Positions 47,271 to 55,857 of a DNA stretch of 64,000 nucleotides are shown one piece after another. The DNA is from Photobacterium sp. Ph5 (GTDB lineage Bacteria; Pseudomonadota; Gammaproteobacteria; Enterobacterales; Vibrionaceae), in assembly GCF_022129445.1 (NCBI RefSeq), contig NZ_JADQAQ010000010.1, forward strand, positions 30,126 through 94,125, in the 5' to 3' direction. The translations under genes were made by a program, and so were the position numbers. How positions within the stretch are numbered: the stretch's first letter is position 1; every line of letters begins with the position of its first letter. The notes under the pieces are model-generated. The model was given only the letters and a program-made list of their open reading frames with translations. It was not told the DNA's origin and ran no database searches.

Positions 47271-48361
47271 TCAAGCGTTATCGTTTATTAACATTAGTAA
47301 TCTGTACTGTATGGCTACTTCAAGGTTGTGAAAAACCAGCGGTTGAACCACGAGAAGATCCACCGCTAGTAAAAGTACAGCAGGTACAATCCGGTAAACA
47401 ATCACCCAAATTAACGTTTCCTGCTGTGGCATCTGCCGCTGATAAATCTGTTTTATCGTTTCGTATTGCCGGGGAAATTACACAAATATTAGTACGTTCA
47501 GGAGATACCGTTAAAAAAGGGCAGGTATTAGCGCGATTAGATCCACGTGATTACACATTAGAAGTGGATGATGCTCAAGCTAAATACAATGTTATTAATA
47601 GCCAATATCGTCGCTCAGCAACATTATTAAAAAATGGTTATTTACCTCAGTCTCAATTTGATGAATTAAAAGCCAAGCGTAGTATTGCTCAAGCCAATCT
47701 TGATTTAGCCCAATTAAAATTAAGTTTTACAACGCTTAAAGCCCCATTTAGTGGTGTGATTTCAACTATTCCCGTTGAACAATTTGAAAATATCAAAGTA
47801 GGTCAGCAGATTATGAATATTCATAGCACTGATTCTGTTGATATCGAGATCCAAGCGCCTGATATGATTTATTCCAAGCAAAGTATCTTGGATGTTGATA
47901 AAGGCCAACGTTCTACTGCTAAAGCTATTTTGCCTAATGGCGTTAAATATGCGGTGACATTAAAAGAATTTACTACAGAGCCGGATCCTGAATCAGGTTC
48001 ATTCCTTGTGACATTAACCATGCCAATGCCTAAAGAGCAGTTTATTTTGGAAGGTATGTCGGTTGAAGTTGAAGCTGATGCTCAGAAGTTACAAGTCTAT
48101 AAAGTAGGGCAACAAATCGTGCCATTAGAAGCCTTATTTAATTTAGATGGTGATGATATCGCGGCATCTCATAAATATGTTTGGATACTTACGCCAGAAT
48201 ATACGGTGTCGAAACGACTCGTTGTAACGGATAAAGTTGTGCCAGAAGGTGTGCGATTAAAATCTGGTGTAAAACAAGGAGAGCTGGTGGTTGTCACAGG
48301 TGTTAACCGCTTAAGAGAAGGACAAAAAGTGGTGGTATTTACTAAGGAGGGTACACAGTAA
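47267..48361 (+). CDS. RND efflux periplasmic adaptor subunit (second of two)
   Basis: A second, distinct adaptor of 364 aa, also a lipoprotein (LLQGC, Cys21). It shows the same order: lipoyl half ITQILVRSGDTVKKGQVLARLDPRDY, helical hairpin, lipoyl half FTTLKAPFSGVIS, and membrane-proximal beta domain. ATG at 47267 with AAGGAG upstream; the frame opening at 47246 is inside the first gene. It ends in TAATG, overlapping the pump gene by one base. Two adaptors before one pump recall the V. cholerae VexIJK arrangement. Confidence 0.9.
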   Translation: MIKRYRLLTLVICTVWLLQGCEKPAVEPREDPPLVKVQQVQSGKQSPKLTFPAVASAADKSVLSFRIAGEITQILVRSGDTVKKGQVLARLDPRDYTLEVDDAQAKYNVINSQYRRSATLLKNGYLPQSQFDELKAKRSIAQANLDLAQLKLSFTTLKAPFSGVISTIPVEQFENIKVGQQIMNIHSTDSVDIEIQAPDMIYSKQSILDVDKGQRSTAKAILPNGVKYAVTLKEFTTEPDPESGSFLVTLTMPMPKEQFILEGMSVEVEADAQKLQVYKVGQQIVPLEALFNLDGDDIAASHKYVWILTPEYTVSKRLVVTDKVVPEGVRLKSGVKQGELVVVTGVNRLREGQKVVVFTKEGTQ

Positions 48362-51300
48362 TGAAACAAGATATCGCGACTTATTTTATTAAAAATAAAG
48401 TGATTAGCTGGATGCTAACACTGATATTTTTAATAGGTGGCACCGTGTCTTTCTTTGGTCTTGGACAGTTAGAAGATCCTGCTTTTACGATTAAAGATGC
48501 GATGGTGGTTACCGCTTATCCTGGTGCAACGCCACAGCAAGTAGAGGAAGAGGTCACTTATCCGATAGAAAAAGCGATTCAGCAACTGACTTATGTTGAT
48601 GAAGTCAATTCTTTGTCTAGCCGAGGGTTATCTCAAATTACGGTTACCATGAAAAACAATTATGGGCCTGATGATTTACCGCAAATTTGGGATGAGTTAC
48701 GCCGTAAAGTGAATGATATTTCGTCGAACTTACCACCGGGCGTAGCCAAACCCAAAGTGATTGATGATTTTGGTGATGTGTTCGGTATTTTATTGGCAAT
48801 CACCGGTGATGGTTATAGCTATAAAGAGTTGAGTGATTACGTTGATTATCTACGTCGTGAAATAGAATTAGTCGGCGGTGTTGGAAAAGTATCTGTTACA
48901 GGTGATCAGCAAGAGCAAGTATTTATTGAAATATCAATGCAGCGCTTAAGCAGTTTAGGGATTTCATTAGATACAATTTATAACATTTTAGCGACTCAAA
49001 ATTTAGTCACAAGTGCAGGCGCTGTTCGTATCGGTGATGAATATGTACGCGTTCATCCAACGGGTGAGTTTAAGAATGTCGATGAACTAGGTGATTTAAT
49101 TATCACTGAAAAAGGCGCTAATGGACTGATTTACTTACGCGATGTGGCTGACATTAAAAAAGGTTTTAAAGAAATTCCTGATAATTTAGTCAGCTTCAAT
49201 GGTCATCAAGCGCTTAATGTTGGGGTCTCTTTTATTGAAGGTGTTAACGTTGTTGAAGTTGGTCAACGAGTTATGCAGCGATTGGCTGAGCTAAAAGAAC
49301 AACAACCAGTTGGCATTGATATCGATGAGGTGTACAGCCAACCGATAGAAGTTGATAAATCAGTGAGCGGTTTCGTTGTTAGTTTAGGTCAAGCAGTAGC
49401 GATTGTTATTATTGTTCTACTGTTTTTTATGGGGCTGCGTTCAGGTCTGCTTATTGGCCTTATTTTGCTATTAACGGTACTTGGCACTTTTGTGTTTATG
49501 AAGTGGCTGGCAATTGATCTACAGCGAATATCATTGGGTGCATTAGTGATTGCGTTAGGTATGCTGGTAGACAACGCCATCGTTGTTGTCGAAGGGGTAC
49601 TCATCGGGATGCAAAAGGGGCGAACCCGAATGCAAGCTGCATCGGATATCGTCACACAAACAAAATGGCCATTATTGGGTGCAACAGTGATTGCAGTCAT
49701 GGCCTTTGCTCCGATTGGGTTATCAGAAGACTCAACAGGGGAATATTGTGGAACTTTATTTACAGTCTTACTGATTTCTTTAATGCTCAGTTGGTTTACG
49801 GCTATTTCACTAACGCCGTTTTTTGCTGATCTTTTCTTTAAAAATGTAAAAGTTGATCCGTCTGAGGATCAAAAGGATCCATATGGCGGTATTTTCTTTA
49901 CCGTTTATCGTAAAACATTAGAGTTTTGTATGCGCCGTGCATGGTTAACTGTGATCACGTTGATCTTGATGCTTGGCGGAAGCCTATATGGCTTTACATT
50001 ACTGAAACAATCGTTCTTTCCATCATCAACGACGCCGATGTTTATGGTTGATGTTTGGTTACCAGAAGGCACTGATATCCGTGCAACAAACGAGACCTTA
50101 AAACAATTAGAAAAAGTGGTGAGAGCTGAAGAAGGCGTTGAATATGTAAGTTCAAGTGCAGGTAAAGGTTCGCAGCGTTTTATGCTGACATATGCGCCAG
50201 AGAAAAGTTATGCCGCTTATGGTGAATTAATCGTTCGTGTGGATACTTTTGAAAATGTGAGGCCAGTGTTAGAGAAATTTAGAAAACAATTAGATGAACA
50301 GCATCCTGAAATTGAATATAAAGCAAAGCTTATTATGCTTGGTCCATCTTCTGGCTCTAAAATTGAGGCTCGTATTGTTGGTTCAGATCCAACGATCCTC
50401 CGCGGTATCGCTTCACAAGTGGTTGATGTAATGAACTTAGATCCTGGGGCATTTAATATTCGTCATGATTGGCGTGAGCGAACCAAAGTGATTGAACCTG
50501 TGTTTAACGAAAGCCAAGCAAGACGTTATGGTATTACCAAAAAAGACGTTGATGAATTACTGCAAATGGCATTTTCGGGAATTAATATTGGCTTGTATCG
50601 CGAAGGAACAAATTTAATGCCAATCGTAGCACGTTTACCTGAAGAAGAGCGTGTTGATATTAGTACCATTGAAGGCATGAAAATTTGGAGCCCTGCCATT
50701 CAAGGATATATCCCATTACAACAAGTGGTATTAGGTGTAAATGTGCGATGGGAAGATCCGCTCGTTGTTCGTAAAAACCGTAAACGCGTATTAACTGTAA
50801 TGGCTGATCCCGATCCTATTGGCGATGAAACGGCCGCATCGGTACAAAAACGTATTATGCCTGCAATTGATGCGATTGATCTGCCTGAAGGTTATAGTCT
50901 TGAATGGGGTGGTGAGTATGAATCTTCGGCGGATGCTCAAGCATCATTATTCCAAACGATGCCGATGGGATATTTAGCGATGTTTTTAATTACAGTTATT
51001 CTCTTTAATAAAGTTAAAGAAGCACTGATTGTATGGGCGACGGTGCCACTGGCCATTATAGGAGTAACGGTAGGGCTACTGTTACTGAATACACCGTTTG
51101 GTTTTATGGCCTTACTGGGCTTTTTGAGTCTATCAGGGATGTTGGTAAAAAATGGTATTGTTTTGTTAGATCAAATTGAAATTGAGATCGCTAGTGGTAA
51201 AGAAAAATATCAAGCGGTAGTAGATGCTGCGGTAAGTCGCGTACGACCTGTTTGTATGGCAGCGATAACGACCGTTTTAGGGATGCTACCTTTACTACCT

Positions 51301-51435
51301 GATGTTTTCTTCAAGCCAATGGCTGTTACGATTATGTTCGGCTTGAGCTTTGCAACAGTACTTACCTTGATAGTTGTACCTGTACTGTATCGTTTATTCC
51401 ATAAGCTGAAAGTGCCGACACAACAAACCGCCTAA
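48361..51435 (+). CDS. RND efflux transporter, inner-membrane pump
   Basis: Proton-driven trimeric exporter of 1024 aa, AcrB/MexB superfamily, with twelve membrane spans and two large periplasmic loops. The proton relay is partly recognisable: Asp404 in GMLVDNAIVVVEG (AcrB has two Asp; the second is Asn here) and Lys930 in GMLVKNGIVLLDQ. No outer-membrane factor gene follows, so it must use a TolC-type channel encoded elsewhere. Substrates are unknown: drugs, bile salts or metabolites. Terminator downstream is shared with pyrC. Confidence 0.93.
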   Translation: MKQDIATYFIKNKVISWMLTLIFLIGGTVSFFGLGQLEDPAFTIKDAMVVTAYPGATPQQVEEEVTYPIEKAIQQLTYVDEVNSLSSRGLSQITVTMKNNYGPDDLPQIWDELRRKVNDISSNLPPGVAKPKVIDDFGDVFGILLAITGDGYSYKELSDYVDYLRREIELVGGVGKVSVTGDQQEQVFIEISMQRLSSLGISLDTIYNILATQNLVTSAGAVRIGDEYVRVHPTGEFKNVDELGDLIITEKGANGLIYLRDVADIKKGFKEIPDNLVSFNGHQALNVGVSFIEGVNVVEVGQRVMQRLAELKEQQPVGIDIDEVYSQPIEVDKSVSGFVVSLGQAVAIVIIVLLFFMGLRSGLLIGLILLLTVLGTFVFMKWLAIDLQRISLGALVIALGMLVDNAIVVVEGVLIGMQKGRTRMQAASDIVTQTKWPLLGATVIAVMAFAPIGLSEDSTGEYCGTLFTVLLISLMLSWFTAISLTPFFADLFFKNVKVDPSEDQKDPYGGIFFTVYRKTLEFCMRRAWLTVITLILMLGGSLYGFTLLKQSFFPSSTTPMFMVDVWLPEGTDIRATNETLKQLEKVVRAEEGVEYVSSSAGKGSQRFMLTYAPEKSYAAYGELIVRVDTFENVRPVLEKFRKQLDEQHPEIEYKAKLIMLGPSSGSKIEARIVGSDPTILRGIASQVVDVMNLDPGAFNIRHDWRERTKVIEPVFNESQARRYGITKKDVDELLQMAFSGINIGLYREGTNLMPIVARLPEEERVDISTIEGMKIWSPAIQGYIPLQQVVLGVNVRWEDPLVVRKNRKRVLTVMADPDPIGDETAASVQKRIMPAIDAIDLPEGYSLEWGGEYESSADAQASLFQTMPMGYLAMFLITVILFNKVKEALIVWATVPLAIIGVTVGLLLLNTPFGFMALLGFLSLSGMLVKNGIVLLDQIEIEIASGKEKYQAVVDAAVSRVRPVCMAAITTVLGMLPLLPDVFFKPMAVTIMFGLSFATVLTLIVVPVLYRLFHKLKVPTQQTA

Positions 51436-51463
51436 TGGTGCATTAAACTCCCCCAAAAATAAA

Positions 51464-51490
51464 AAAGGCTTCCGATTTGGAAGCCTTTCT
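51464..51490. terminator. Bidirectional terminator between RND pump and pyrC
   Basis: Ten-base-pair stem AAAGGCTTCC (51464-51473) and GGAAGCCTTT (51479-51488). Confidence 0.9.
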
Positions 51491-51528
51491 TTTAATACAC
51501 TATTTAGTGCTTAATGAAAGTTCAACGA

Positions 51529-52560
51529 TTAAATATTCACTTTCCAACTAATAGTTTCACCTGCTTTAATAGGTACAACTGTGTTGTTACCAAACTGCAT
51601 TTCTTCTGCTACTTTCCATGACTCTTTAACCAGTGTAATGGTATCTGTATTACGCGGTAAACCGTAAAAATCAGGGCCATTTAAACTAGCAAAACCTTCT
51701 AATTTATCGAGTGCATTCGCTTGTTCAAAGACTTCCGCATATAGCTCGATAGCTGCGTGAGCAGTGTAAGAGCCAGCACAACCACACGCAGCTTCTTTCA
51801 TTCCTTTTGCATGTGGTGCGCTATCTGTGCCTAAGAAAAACTTCTTACTACCGCTAGTTGCTGCATCAACTAATGCTTGTTGGTGTGTATTACGTTTTAA
51901 GATAGGTAAGCAGTAGAAGTGTGGGCGAATACCACCGGCTAACATATGGTTGCGGTTAAACATTAAATGGTGTGCAGTAATCGTTGCTGCTACATTGTCG
52001 CCTGTATTTTGAACAAACTTCACGGCATCTGCAGTCGTGATGTGTTCAAGTACAATTTTCAAAGATGAGAACTCTTCAACGATAGGGCCAAGTACCGTTT
52101 CTAGGAAGGCTTTTTCACGGTCGAAAATATCAACATGGTTATGTGTGACTTCTCCATGAATAAGAAGTGGCATACCGACTTCTTGCATCGCCACTAATGC
52201 TGGGCGGATGTTATCAATTGAAGTAACACCTGAATCTGAATTAGTCGTTGCACCTGCAGGATATAGCTTAGCGGCGTATACATGACCAGATGCTTTGGCT
52301 TTTTTAATTTCTTCAGGTGATGTGTTATCTGTCAGGTAGATAACCATAAGCGGAGAGAACGTTGATTTTGGTTGAGCATCAAGAATGCGGTCACGGTAAG
52401 CTAAAGCAGATTCTGTATCAGTAACAGGAGGGATCAAATTAGGCATGATAATCGCACGGCCCATGTAACGGCTAATATCTCTTACTGTATCTTTTAATAC
52501 ATCACCATCACGTAAATGTGTGTGCCAATCATCAGGACGAGTAATCGTTAATGTTGTCAT
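51529..52560 (-). CDS. pyrC: Dihydroorotase
   Basis: Zinc enzyme of pyrimidine synthesis cyclising carbamoyl-aspartate to dihydroorotate. The 343-aa product has the class II signature [11 protein letters not shown] with the metal-binding HxH, carboxylated Lys in [13 protein letters not shown], His in LIHGEVTH and LEHITT, and FLGTDSAPH with the catalytic Asp. The start at 52560 follows GTAGGGAAA. Upstream lie a terminator-like hairpin and a PurR-like operator. Confidence 0.96.
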   Translation of the reverse strand: MTTLTITRPDDWHTHLRDGDVLKDTVRDISRYMGRAIIMPNLIPPVTDTESALAYRDRILDAQPKSTFSPLMVIYLTDNTSPEEIKKAKASGHVYAAKLYPAGATTNSDSGVTSIDNIRPALVAMQEVGMPLLIHGEVTHNHVDIFDREKAFLETVLGPIVEEFSSLKIVLEHITTADAVKFVQNTGDNVAATITAHHLMFNRNHMLAGGIRPHFYCLPILKRNTHQQALVDAATSGSKKFFLGTDSAPHAKGMKEAACGCAGSYTAHAAIELYAEVFEQANALDKLEGFASLNGPDFYGLPRNTDTITLVKESWKVAEEMQFGNNTVVPIKAGETISWKVNI

Positions 52561-52577
52561 TTTGTTTCCCTACCAAA

Positions 52578-52603
52578 AAATTTGCCCGATTCTAAAAGTA
52601 TCG
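52578..52603 (-). promoter_or_regulatory. Terminator-like hairpin in the pyrC leader
   Basis: On the minus strand CCGAT and ATCGG enclose nine bases and are followed after GCAAA by six T, ending 17 bases before the pyrC start. It could attenuate transcription or mask translation; E. coli pyrC is also controlled by a leader hairpin, but with a different layout. Confidence 0.4.
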
Positions 52604-52622
52604 GTGAGCTAAGTAAAGGTCA

Positions 52623-52655
52623 TTAATTAAACAATCGGTTTGATTGTTTAATTAA
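52623..52655. repeat. Perfect 14-bp inverted repeat between EamA gene and pyrC
   Basis: TTAATTAAACAATC (52623-52636) and its exact reverse complement (52642-52655) enclose five bases. It lies beyond the end of the EamA gene and upstream of pyrC on the same strand, and may be a terminator-like structure or a mRNA-stabilising hairpin. Confidence 0.55.
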
Positions 52656-52657
52656 AA

Positions 52658-52671
52658 GGCAATCGTTTGCC
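52658..52671. promoter_or_regulatory. PurR-like operator upstream of pyrC
   Basis: GGCAATCGTTTGCC is a near-palindrome that fits the core GCAAaCGTTTGC of PurR boxes with one change. E. coli pyrC is a known PurR target. The site is about 100 bp upstream of the start. It could alternatively be the stem of a terminator for the EamA gene, since T residues follow on the minus strand. Confidence 0.5.
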
Positions 52672-52716
52672 AAAAGAGTATTCGATCACAAAACTTTTGT
52701 TAGAGTTTGTGTATCC

Positions 52717-53637
52717 TTACTTTCTTTTTTTCATACTTATCACTGAATATACAACGAAAACCATACCAACAGCATGAAAAGCCGTGAAGGGCTCATTCAA
52801 TATACTGATTGCAAAGATTGCGGTGATAGCTGGACCTATATTACTGGTTAGGCTTAGTTGTGATGGTGTAAGTTTTTGCATTGCAGCAGCAATAAAAAAA
52901 GACGGTAATACGGTACAGAAAATGCCTAACACTATCCCTATTATCACCAATGAAGGATCAAGCGAGATCATGCTTAGTCCTTCCCATTGTCCTTGCAATA
53001 GAATAACGATCCCTGCGGATCCCATGCCAATGCAGGTGAATAATTGGCTACCCATTTGGGTAATTAACTTTTTGCTCATAATTAGATAACAAGCAAAAAT
53101 AAAGGCAGAGGCTATAGCTAATCCACTACCTAGCAAAATGTTGTTGCCAATGTTACTCATATCATGAAAGACAATTAATGCCACACCTGTATAACCTAAG
53201 CCAATTGCTTTAAATGTACCTTGTTCTGGTTTTTGCTTTAATACGATCCAGCTTATCAGCACGACGAAACTTGGGAATAAAAAGATTAATAAACGTTCTA
53301 ATTGTGCGCTGATAAAAGCCATAGAGGCAATATCTAAGTAAGAAGCGAAGTAATAACCTAAAATACCGATAGCACTTGCAGATAAACCATAACGTTTAAA
53401 ACTATATCTATGTTGTGGTTGGCGCAGTAACCATAACATCATAATTATGTAGATAGGCAATGAGCTAAAAGCACGTAACGACATAATTGATATCGCATCG
53501 CCACCGTATTGATAAGCTAATTTGATAAATATTGGTTTGATTGAAAATAGTACGGTACCGATAAGGGCTAAAATGATCCCTTTATTGATATCGGACTTGT
53601 GATTACTAATAGAATGATTATTGGAAGATTGTGTCAT
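52717..53637 (-). CDS. EamA family (DMT) transporter
   Basis: Ten-span drug/metabolite superfamily exporter, 306 aa, with two EamA repeats (about 17-150 and 165-300). The first span reads GIILALIGTVLFSIKPIFIKLAYQYG; the second repeat ends ALNEPFTAFHAVG-like ILNEPFTAFHAVGMVF. Substrate unknown; amino acids or metabolites are possible. It has an unusually structured upstream region of about 200 bp. It is unlikely to be controlled by the neighbouring LysR, which faces the other EamA gene. Confidence 0.87.
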   Translation of the reverse strand: MTQSSNNHSISNHKSDINKGIILALIGTVLFSIKPIFIKLAYQYGGDAISIMSLRAFSSLPIYIIMMLWLLRQPQHRYSFKRYGLSASAIGILGYYFASYLDIASMAFISAQLERLLIFLFPSFVVLISWIVLKQKPEQGTFKAIGLGYTGVALIVFHDMSNIGNNILLGSGLAIASAFIFACYLIMSKKLITQMGSQLFTCIGMGSAGIVILLQGQWEGLSMISLDPSLVIIGIVLGIFCTVLPSFFIAAAMQKLTPSQLSLTSNIGPAITAIFAISILNEPFTAFHAVGMVFVVYSVISMKKRK

Positions 53638-53800
53638 TGATATTCTCGCATGAAGTTAGAAAAAAGCTGCGAGAAATGCGTTAAGTTACTGGCTGAGCAT
53701 TACTCACAGCCAGATAGCAAAGCACTACCGGCCGAGTGGCAGTAGCACATTGAGGAGCCAAGTAGAAGTTATTGAAAAATACATAATTAGCCTGCTTTTA
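53638..53800 (-). promoter_or_regulatory. Structured leader of the EamA gene
   Basis: Minus strand, 5' to 3': a hairpin CTAC/GTAG enclosing GCC/GGC (about 53726-53745), a hairpin CTGGCTG/CAGCCAG with bulge (53689-53713), and TTCTCGC/GCGAGAA (about 53642-53677) whose right arm contains the likely ribosome-binding site of the gene. The first part contains GCTCCTCAATG and CTACTGCCACT, words also seen in the sRNA-like units at 23.3-25.9 kb. A 16-codon frame is open there but has no Shine-Dalgarno. Confidence 0.45.
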
Positions 53801-53846
53801 AAGTCTTAATTTCAACTTACGTGAGAAAACAATTGCTTGCAAGCAA

Positions 53847-54788
53847 TTAATTGACTGTATCTATAGTCATACATGATAAATGGGTAAATTGCTCGCTGAT
53901 AAAATCAAGAAAGACTCGTTGGCGATAAGGCATATTGAGGTTAGGCAGGTATTGCATAAAGACTTCTCCTTGATAGTTATCAAGAATACTCCAGTCAGAA
54001 AGTACGGATGTTAAGACTCCTGATTGTAAGGATTTCTTGGCGACGAAAACGGGTAATACCGCTATCCCTAAATTTTGTAAAGCAGCCTCTAAACGCATTT
54101 CTGTATGATTTGCAACATAACGACCATTTACCGTTACTGTTACTTGTTCATTATTCGATTTAAATCGCCACTGGTTATCCGTTATGGTTTCACCCAAATA
54201 AATACAGTCGTGTGATAGCAATTGCTGTGGGTGAGTCGGAGTCCCTTTAGCCGATAAATAGTGTGGTGTTGCGCATAATACCATTTGGTTTGTAGCTAGC
54301 TTTTTTGCCACCAAGTTATTTTGCGGATTATTGGTCAGAGCAAACACAATATCAACATCATGATAAATAGGATCAATAGGTTTATCTGTGACTTGGATTT
54401 TTAGTTTAATTTTAGGGTATTTTTCCACAAACGCTAATAGCATAGGTTGTAGAACCTGACGACAAAATGCTTTTGGTGCTGAGATCGTTAATTGCCCATC
54501 AACGCGTTGAGCTTGTTGCCCTGAAAGGTTAATTACCTCTTGAGCGTTATGCAGAATATTCTTGCCATATTGGTAGACTTCAAGCCCCGCCGCAGTAATA
54601 GTTTGATTACGAGTGCTACGTTTAATCAGTTGGACGTTTAACTCTTTTTCTAATCGACTGAGCTGACGGCTAATACCCGATGGGGTTACACCTAATTTTT
54701 TAGCGGCAGCACTGAAAGTTTTTGATTCCACAACAGTAACAAATGCGGCGATATCAGGCAGTAACTGAATAATTTTATTCTTGTCCAT
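53847..54788 (-). CDS. LysR family transcriptional regulator
   Basis: A 313-aa LysR protein: N-terminal HTH (AFVTVVESKTFSAAAKKLGVTPSGISRQLSRLEKEL region) and a periplasmic-binding-like effector domain from about residue 95. It is divergent from the EamA transporter at 54897 with 108 bp between, the standard LysR-target layout, so it probably regulates that gene and itself. Effector unknown. The stop overlaps the palindrome AATTGCTTGCAAGCAATT, probably its terminator. Confidence 0.9.
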   Translation of the reverse strand: MDKNKIIQLLPDIAAFVTVVESKTFSAAAKKLGVTPSGISRQLSRLEKELNVQLIKRSTRNQTITAAGLEVYQYGKNILHNAQEVINLSGQQAQRVDGQLTISAPKAFCRQVLQPMLLAFVEKYPKIKLKIQVTDKPIDPIYHDVDIVFALTNNPQNNLVAKKLATNQMVLCATPHYLSAKGTPTHPQQLLSHDCIYLGETITDNQWRFKSNNEQVTVTVNGRYVANHTEMRLEAALQNLGIAVLPVFVAKKSLQSGVLTSVLSDWSILDNYQGEVFMQYLPNLNMPYRQRVFLDFISEQFTHLSCMTIDTVN

Positions 54789-54896
54789 GAGTCACAAATC
54801 CTTTGCTTATTGGAGGTATTATCAATATCAAGTCAAACATATACCATTCATTCTTACAAGAAAAGTGACTAAATCAGTGTAAGAAAGGATGTGTAA

Positions 54897-55829
54897 ATGG
54901 AACAGGTCGAACAGAATAGAAGCGTATTTTTGAATACATCGTTAATAGCAACAATAGGCGTATTAGCTGCTGCAGTATTTTGGGGGACCAGTTTTGGTGT
55001 TGCAAAAGAGTCTATGCTCTACACTGGTGTATTGATGTTTTTGGTTATTCGTTTCTGTTGCACACTTTTAGTAATATTTCCCTTAGTAGTCAAAAAGCTA
55101 AATAGACAAGTTTGGCGACAATTAGCGCCTACAGGGGGGATTTTAAGTATTATTTATTTAGCTGAAAGCTATGGTTTGAAACACACAACAGCTTCTAATG
55201 CTGCTTTTCTTATTAGTCTTTTTATTATTTTTACTCCTGTTGTTGATGCATTGTTTAATCGCCATAAGCTTGCTATTGCAGATTTATTTGCGGGATGTAT
55301 TGCGCTTACCGGTGTGTGGTTATTAGTTGGGGATAACCTCAATACAGTCACGTTCAATATTGGTAATATTTTAATTTTGATTGCTGCGTTGGGGCGTGCA
55401 GCTTTTGTTGTGACAACTAAAAAGAAAATGAATAAACAACATTGTGATCCTTTGGTCGCGACATTTATCCAATTATCAGTGGTAACCGCTGTTTGTATTA
55501 CCTTATTGATTTTTACGGTACCTTCAGAGCAATTCATCATACCAAGTGCACCAGAGTTCTGGTTGTATATTAGCTACCTTGTTATTTTTTGTACCTTGTT
55601 TGCTTTTTACTTTCAAAACTATGGGGTGAAGCATACAAGTCCAACCCAAGTCTCTTTTTTATTGGGATTAGAGCCTGTATTTGGGGGATTGTTTGCACAT
55701 TGGTGGTTAGGTGAACAATTTGAACAGCTTCAATGGGTAGGGGCGGGAATGATTGTATTGGCTGCAATGTTTATTTCAGTTAGACCGAAATTTAAATTTT
55801 TCACTAAAACAAACAAGCCGATCTACTGA
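54897..55829 (+). CDS. EamA family (DMT) transporter
   Basis: Ten-span DMT exporter, 310 aa. First span ATIGVLAAAVFWGTSFGVAKES, then two EamA repeats; YFQNYGVKHTSPTQVSFLLGLEPVFGGLFAHWWLGE is the conserved end of the second repeat, resembling the RhtA/YdcZ-like group. Divergent from the LysR gene. Start with AAGGATGTG upstream. Substrate unknown. Confidence 0.88.
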   Translation: MEQVEQNRSVFLNTSLIATIGVLAAAVFWGTSFGVAKESMLYTGVLMFLVIRFCCTLLVIFPLVVKKLNRQVWRQLAPTGGILSIIYLAESYGLKHTTASNAAFLISLFIIFTPVVDALFNRHKLAIADLFAGCIALTGVWLLVGDNLNTVTFNIGNILILIAALGRAAFVVTTKKKMNKQHCDPLVATFIQLSVVTAVCITLLIFTVPSEQFIIPSAPEFWLYISYLVIFCTLFAFYFQNYGVKHTSPTQVSFLLGLEPVFGGLFAHWWLGEQFEQLQWVGAGMIVLAAMFISVRPKFKFFTKTNKPIY

Positions 55830-55857
55830 TCGGCTCCATTTGTTTGCTTAGCTATAG

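Noticed and set aside
53638..53800. Guanidine (mini-ykkC) riboswitch before the EamA exporter gene.
   Set aside because: The hairpins do not carry the ACGR loops required.
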